From Sympetrum striolatum (lineage: Eukaryota > Arthropoda > Insecta > Odonata > Libellulidae), in assembly GCA_947579665.1 (NCBI GenBank), contig OX388345.1:66021454-66085453 (forward strand): DNA of 64,000 nucleotides, read 5' to 3'. The position numbers and the translations under genes were made by a program. Below, piece by piece: positions 59,384 through 64,000 of the stretch. Every line of letters starts with the position of its first letter. The first letter of the stretch is position 1. Under the pieces are notes generated by a model that worked only from the letters and a program-made list of their open reading frames with translations, was not told the origin of the DNA and did no database searches.

Positions 59384-60900
59384 TCACTTCTTTGAAAAAC
59401 ATTTATGATGAGAATTAATCCAATTTAGCTACAGTAATTACATATAATATCTATAATCTTTTTCACATCATATTGTAGAGAAACCTATTTTGAAGTTTCC
59501 TAATATTAATTCTGGGCAGTTATCTTTGATATAAGAATTACAATTGCATTCTTGTAAGGAGGAAAGAACCTAATCTGAACATTTTGAAGCAATTTTATTT
59601 ATCGATACTTTAACGAAGGGTCGAATTCCAAATATGTTGGAATTCAGGCCTTATTAATCTCCAATTAACATCGTATCATTCTTTTTGATGAGTTGTAGTA
59701 CATATCTATTGATTTTTTTCCATAATGGTTTTAAGAATTATAGTGGTAATGAATGAAATGGTGACAGGAGTTTCTATCAGAGAAGGAATTCCCAGAATTG
59801 GAATTCAATTCTTGAAAATCACTGCTTAGATGAATGGTTTTTCCAGAATATAAAAATGGAAGTCATCAGAAAACAGCGTAATTAGGAAAGGCCAGCTATT
59901 TCTACATACCACCAACGATTTTTCCTTGCCTGTCATGTTTGTGGTTCGAGTATGTCACACATTTCCTTAAGATTTTACTCTCTATATTAGTTGTATTTTT
60001 ACAAAGATTTTGCACGAAAGATATTCTCCCTTAATTACCTATGCATTATTAAATAATATAAGTAATGTAATTATATTTTCGCTTGATTATTATTTTATGT
60101 AGCGCTAGCTTCACGAGCAATTCGCATATTCAGAGTTTTATCTAACTTTAGCTCTTCAAATTTTACCTCTGTTATTGTAAAATACAACTAACCATTACTA
60201 CTTATGTCGCGAAGATTTGAACGATTTTACTGAGATGGTCGATGCATCTTCGAAGGGCGAACGAAGAGAGTCTTCTGTGTAAAACATGTATGGGAATGAG
60301 AAGGGAACACACTACGATACTAAAGATAGATTTTGAAAGAGCGGTGGAAGGGAGTAATTATAGAGGAGGGCATGGGTTGGATTTCGAGAGGAAGGTAATG
60401 GTTTGGAATTACGAAAGAATGAAGAGATTGTCTGCGAAGAGGACGGTCTGCAGCAAACCACTCTGTTATTGCTAGCCCATGATGATGAATCAATTCCCTC
60501 ATTTTTTCAATTAAGCTTTAGCTATACAGAAGGTTTTTTTACTTTCAATGAATTAACGTGGCGACGCACCTTGTTAGCATACTCGTTTACCCTCATCACC
60601 AAGAGATGATCGAATCCTTTTGTGCTGGTATTTCATTTGGTCATGAAATGCAATCTTTGAGTATATTTGAATAGAAAATTATTGAGCAACTGAAAATTTC
60701 TGGAATCCCAAAATATATATGCTGGGGTTTTCAGGGTTTAAATTGTGATAACGATTTTCATTAGAGTAATGATCCGAAAACATAATTTACTGAAGGATAT
60801 TTTCTATCCTTGTTTATGCTCTATTCTTTAAGTTGGTTAATCGGTTTTCTAGGCTTTCATTTTGCTTCAACTTTTTTCTTGTAATCTATTTATGAATTGG
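59384..60900. other. Noncoding stretch
   Basis: Overlapping short frames on both strands at 60242-60609 are unrecognised. Otherwise AT-rich DNA. Confidence 0.35.
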
Positions 60901-60959
60901 AGAACACCACCTTAGGCATTTATTTAATTTTAATTACATTTTATTTAATTTAAATAATA

Positions 60960-61035
60960 TTATTATAGCATTATACGAAATTTATATGTACAAAATTATA
61001 CATTTATATTATACGAAATTATACATTTATCCGAA
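60960..61035. repeat. Short AT-rich tandem duplication
   Basis: TTATACGAAATTTATATGTA and ATTATACGAAATTATACATTT recur with ACAAAATTATACATTTATA between them, giving two partial units about 45 bp apart. Confidence 0.5.
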
Positions 61036-61449
61036 ACAAAAATCTGCTGTCTTAATTGATTTCACGGGTATTAGTATTCAAAGATATTTGAACACGATTT
61101 GATTATTGTTTTGTATTTTGCACTTGGCAAGTAATATTATCTAATTCTTGATCACCATTTTATGCATACATTTCTTATTAGTTTGTCTTACTTTTATGGC
61201 ACACTTTTATTTCGAAACTAAGAATTAAGAATTAATTAACACTGTTATTTGAAAGTGAGTCACATTTCGTACTAAGAAAATAAAAAATAAATTTCACCAA
61301 CACCTAATACAAACGTTTTTAATCGTAAACATTAAGCTTTGAATCTCGCAAAATTCCATACAGAAAAAAATATGATGCTTTTGGAGATTGATGGATTCAC
61401 GATGTTTTATGGGAGGACATATAAGTAGGTGTATTTTACGAGAAATTCG
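61036..61449. other. AT-rich noncoding stretch
   Basis: Nothing recognisable. Confidence 0.35.
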
Positions 61450-61790
61450 AATCGGTAGTCGTCAGCAGCCTTCGGATGGACGCAGACGTTGATTTTGAAA
61501 GGATTCTCATCCTCCGCGAGGTTCTTAATGGAATACGAAAGAGATCTATTAAAATTTATCTTTCGAGATCATGGGAAAGGATTCAAAGCCAGAGATACGG
61601 CTTCTAAGAAGAAATCCCAATTTGCAGTCTTCAGCAGCTTTCACAGGAAAACACACGGAGAGATTGAAAGGAATCTTTCTTTTCTCGCTGCCTAATGGAA
61701 TACGGAGGAGGAGGATTAGAATTTATCTCGGAAATACGTGCATAGCGGGAGATTTCATTTTCATGAAATTTCTAATCTGATTTTGGAATT
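61450..61790. repeat. Degenerate tandem duplication, period about 168 bp
   Basis: GTCGTCAGCAGCCTTC (61458) recurs as GTCTTCAGCAGCTTTC (61627). TTGATTTTGAAAGGATTCTC recurs as GAGATTGAAAGGAATCTTTC. TAATGGAATACGAAAGAG (61526) recurs as TAATGGAATACGGAGGAG (61693), with AATTTATCT following in both. Overall identity is low, so the duplication is old. Overlapping frames here are not convincing proteins. Confidence 0.6.
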
Positions 61791-63500
61791 CTTTTCCGAA
61801 GGGAGCGAGCAAATGTCCCGAGCGAAGGGTCAGGAGTTTCATCTTCGAGATTCCTGTAACGAAATGACATGTATTCCATAGTGCGCCAGAGTATCGTGGT
61901 ATAAAGGGAAACAAGTTCAAAATTTTAGCAATGTCGAGACTGAGTGACTGTTGCATTAGGCTCTGCTTTTCGTCATTTATCATGAAAATAAGACATCTAG
62001 GAAATTTTACGAAAAAACTGAGCTTAAACCATCATTGCGACGTAGAATATTTTCATGAAATTATGGTAGGATATTTTTATATTTTTTCTAATCAATTGTG
62101 AAAACCAACAATAGTTACTTTTAAAAAAATCTCCTGTTAAATTTCCTTCTTTTTGGTAATTAGATTTTGTAATTCGTAAGATTCCATGTCCCAAGGGTTT
62201 AATCTTTCCTAAATCTTTTTTATTCCTTAGAGTTCTTATAAACATTCTTAATCTGTAGCTACTCAAGAAGGTTTGTGAAATATGAGACTCTATGGCTATG
62301 TTACAATTTTCTTCTTTTTCGCAACGTAGAAAACTTCAGGTGAGATCGAGACAGCTTCATGGAAAATCATGGAAAAAATATGACTAACGTCATCATTATT
62401 TAGCCCTCAATCGAACATTTTATTAATTTGATGTTATTCTTTATTGAAAAAATGATTTCCTGTGTCCGAAAGATGCTAATTACGTTACCTACCAAAAGAG
62501 ATTTAAAGAACTTAAAACGGTAAAATAAATAATATATCTGATTATATCCGTTAATGTAGCTGAAAATTCGGAATATTTTGTGGTAAAACATTATTACTTC
62601 TACATTCTACATCAAAATGCTATAGAATACCTAATTATTACTCAATTCTTGAAATATTCTCCTATAAAAGGGGATAATCAGGCCTTTTTTCCTTATTATA
62701 CTTATCATTCGTTGATGCCGTCTAATACGAATGATATCAGAGGTAATGTTAATCTAATCATAGAAATTAGATTTATTTTAGAGAAAATGGCAATTTTACT
62801 TCCTGCGTAATAAATTTGAGGCATTATGAATTATAATTTTGCTTTAAATAGTATATTTTATAATATTTTCAGATTTTTAAGTTTTGTGGGTTTTACATTA
62901 TGCAAATGCATCACGGTTGTCAACTATTCCTCATTGTTGAATTGAGTAAAAGAATTTAGATTGATCAAAATTGTACTCAAAATCAGTTGTACTCAGTTTT
63001 TTATTCCTCACTGTACATACAATAAAAGAAAAATCCAGGCTCATTCAATATCGTTTAAATAAATTAAACATCACAATGATAGAATCAGAAAGTACTCTTC
63101 ATATTGGAGAAAATGAGAAATAAATCCAATCAGAGCTGGGGAGCCGTTTTTACAACGGGAGACCGCCTGTACATACCAATCGAAAGCATAAGAAACCATC
63201 AGTGCATTTTAATAAATCATCAAAACACACTTGCGTAGCGTTTTGCCTAAACTCCTATAGTTCAGCTTAGAGGTTGTACGCTAGTAGAGTAATTTGATGT
63301 AATTTAAGATTATAGCTAAGTTTTTAAGCAGGTGAAATATTTTCCATACTAAATATTGCAAAATATATTTTTGAAATGGATGAATTTCTCACACGAAATT
63401 TAGAATTGAGTGCCTTAAAATATTTTCAACATTTAGTTTTGATAAAGATTAGCAAAAACTTACGAATGAATCCATTACTTTAAGAGATCTATATCGGAAT
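61791..63500. other. AT-rich noncoding stretch
   Basis: No gene, RNA or repeat recognised. Confidence 0.35.
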
Positions 63501-64000
63501 ATTGGAAGACCCGAAAAAATGCAATTAATCGGAACCTTTGATGAGTGGAAATTGCGTAGGAGCTTTCATTTCTTTCAAAGACGGAATGCTGCAGAACTTC
63601 TCGAAATAACTTTGCGCCTCGGACGTGATATGTACCCAAAAATTTTACGTGTCGAGATAAATAATAACTCGAGATATTGGAAATTTCTCGCTCGTTTCGC
63701 CGGCAACAACTGCGCGATACGAGCGCTAAAAAAGCAGGGACAGAATGTTATCGATTTAATCAAATGCGTGACACAAATGCACGAGTAAGAAGCGGCGGAA
63801 TCAACGGAAGCGTACGCAAGCGGCGTTTTTTGCAAATCTCGAGCGGAGAAGCGAAACGTAAACGATCCATGTTAAAAACCGCAGATATCGACTCTTGGTG
63901 CGGTTTTTTGTCGCCCCCGACGTGGATGGATTCCCTTAGGAATTCAGTCTAACGAGGCGAAAGCCCTGTTTAGATCGCTCCGACCTCATCTCGAATGCGA
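63501..64000. other. CpG-rich island at right edge
   Basis: GC and CpG content rise toward the right edge. Frames of 86-91 codons on both strands (63519-63788 plus, 63575-63835 minus, 63677-63952 plus) overlap and are not recognised. It could be a gene-proximal island continuing beyond the window. Confidence 0.35.

Noticed and set aside
63519..63952. Three overlapping 86-91 codon frames at the right edge
   Set aside because: Mutually overlapping on both strands in a CpG island; no family resemblance.
1..64000. CRISPR arrays, operons, phage or plasmid genes
   Set aside because: No regularly spaced direct repeats with unique spacers, no clustered long frames or ribosome-binding-site pattern; the content is that of an animal genome.
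1..64000. LTR retrotransposon
   Set aside because: I found no long direct repeats with TG...CA ends, primer-binding site or gag/pol motifs.

Overview
The window looks like nuclear DNA of an arthropod, most likely an insect. It is AT-rich, has no dense run of genes, and no frame longer than about 150 codons matches a protein I recognise. It contains a eukaryotic tRNA gene with internal A and B boxes and a Pol III T-run terminator, tRNA-derived SINEs, 3'-truncated non-LTR retrotransposons (LINEs), Penelope-like/hammerhead-type motifs, a decayed DNA-transposon gene and a candidate small spliced exon. The species cannot be named from sequence alone. I read it as intergenic or long-intron DNA, with CpG-containing GC islands spaced along an AT-rich background.

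Layout. 0-6 kb: GC island, a hammerhead-like motif, a 194-bp inverted-repeat element and a LINE 3' end (5.5-6.1 kb). 6-16 kb: mostly unassignable AT-rich DNA with a SINE remnant, a LINE tail and nested inverted repeats near 15 kb. 16.5-18.9 kb: a DNA-transposon remnant whose transposase-like gene is broken by two in-frame stops and a frameshift, followed by an intact tRNA-Asp (GTC) gene on the minus strand. 22.8-24.5 kb: a second hammerhead-like motif, a GC island and a second copy of the inverted-repeat element. 25.7-26.9 kb: a 553-bp tandem duplication, each unit with a B-box-like motif. 29-35 kb: LINE tails, a collapsed SINE, a 202-bp tandem duplication, a minus-strand reverse-transcriptase C-terminal fragment, another SINE and a polypurine tract. 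36.3 kb: a 72-nt candidate exon with good splice sites and a signal-peptide-like open frame. 38.9-41.2 kb: a long perfect-type hairpin and two copies of a LINE 3' end with a TGTAGA tail. 42-55 kb: GC/CpG islands, a 15-bp minisatellite and a LINE tail. 56.0-56.3 kb: a palindromic SINE flanked by a 14-bp target-site duplication. 56.4-64 kb: a dispersed repeat pair, a minus-strand open frame of unknown origin, a degenerate 168-bp duplication and a terminal GC island.

Function. The only gene I would call functional is tRNA-Asp. Most of the recognisable content is transposable-element debris in several states of decay. The most interesting items are the head-to-head palindromic SINE with its TSD and a second collapsed relative, the hammerhead-ribozyme-like cores inside repeats, and the candidate signal-peptide exon. 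No CRISPR array, operon or other prokaryotic feature is present.
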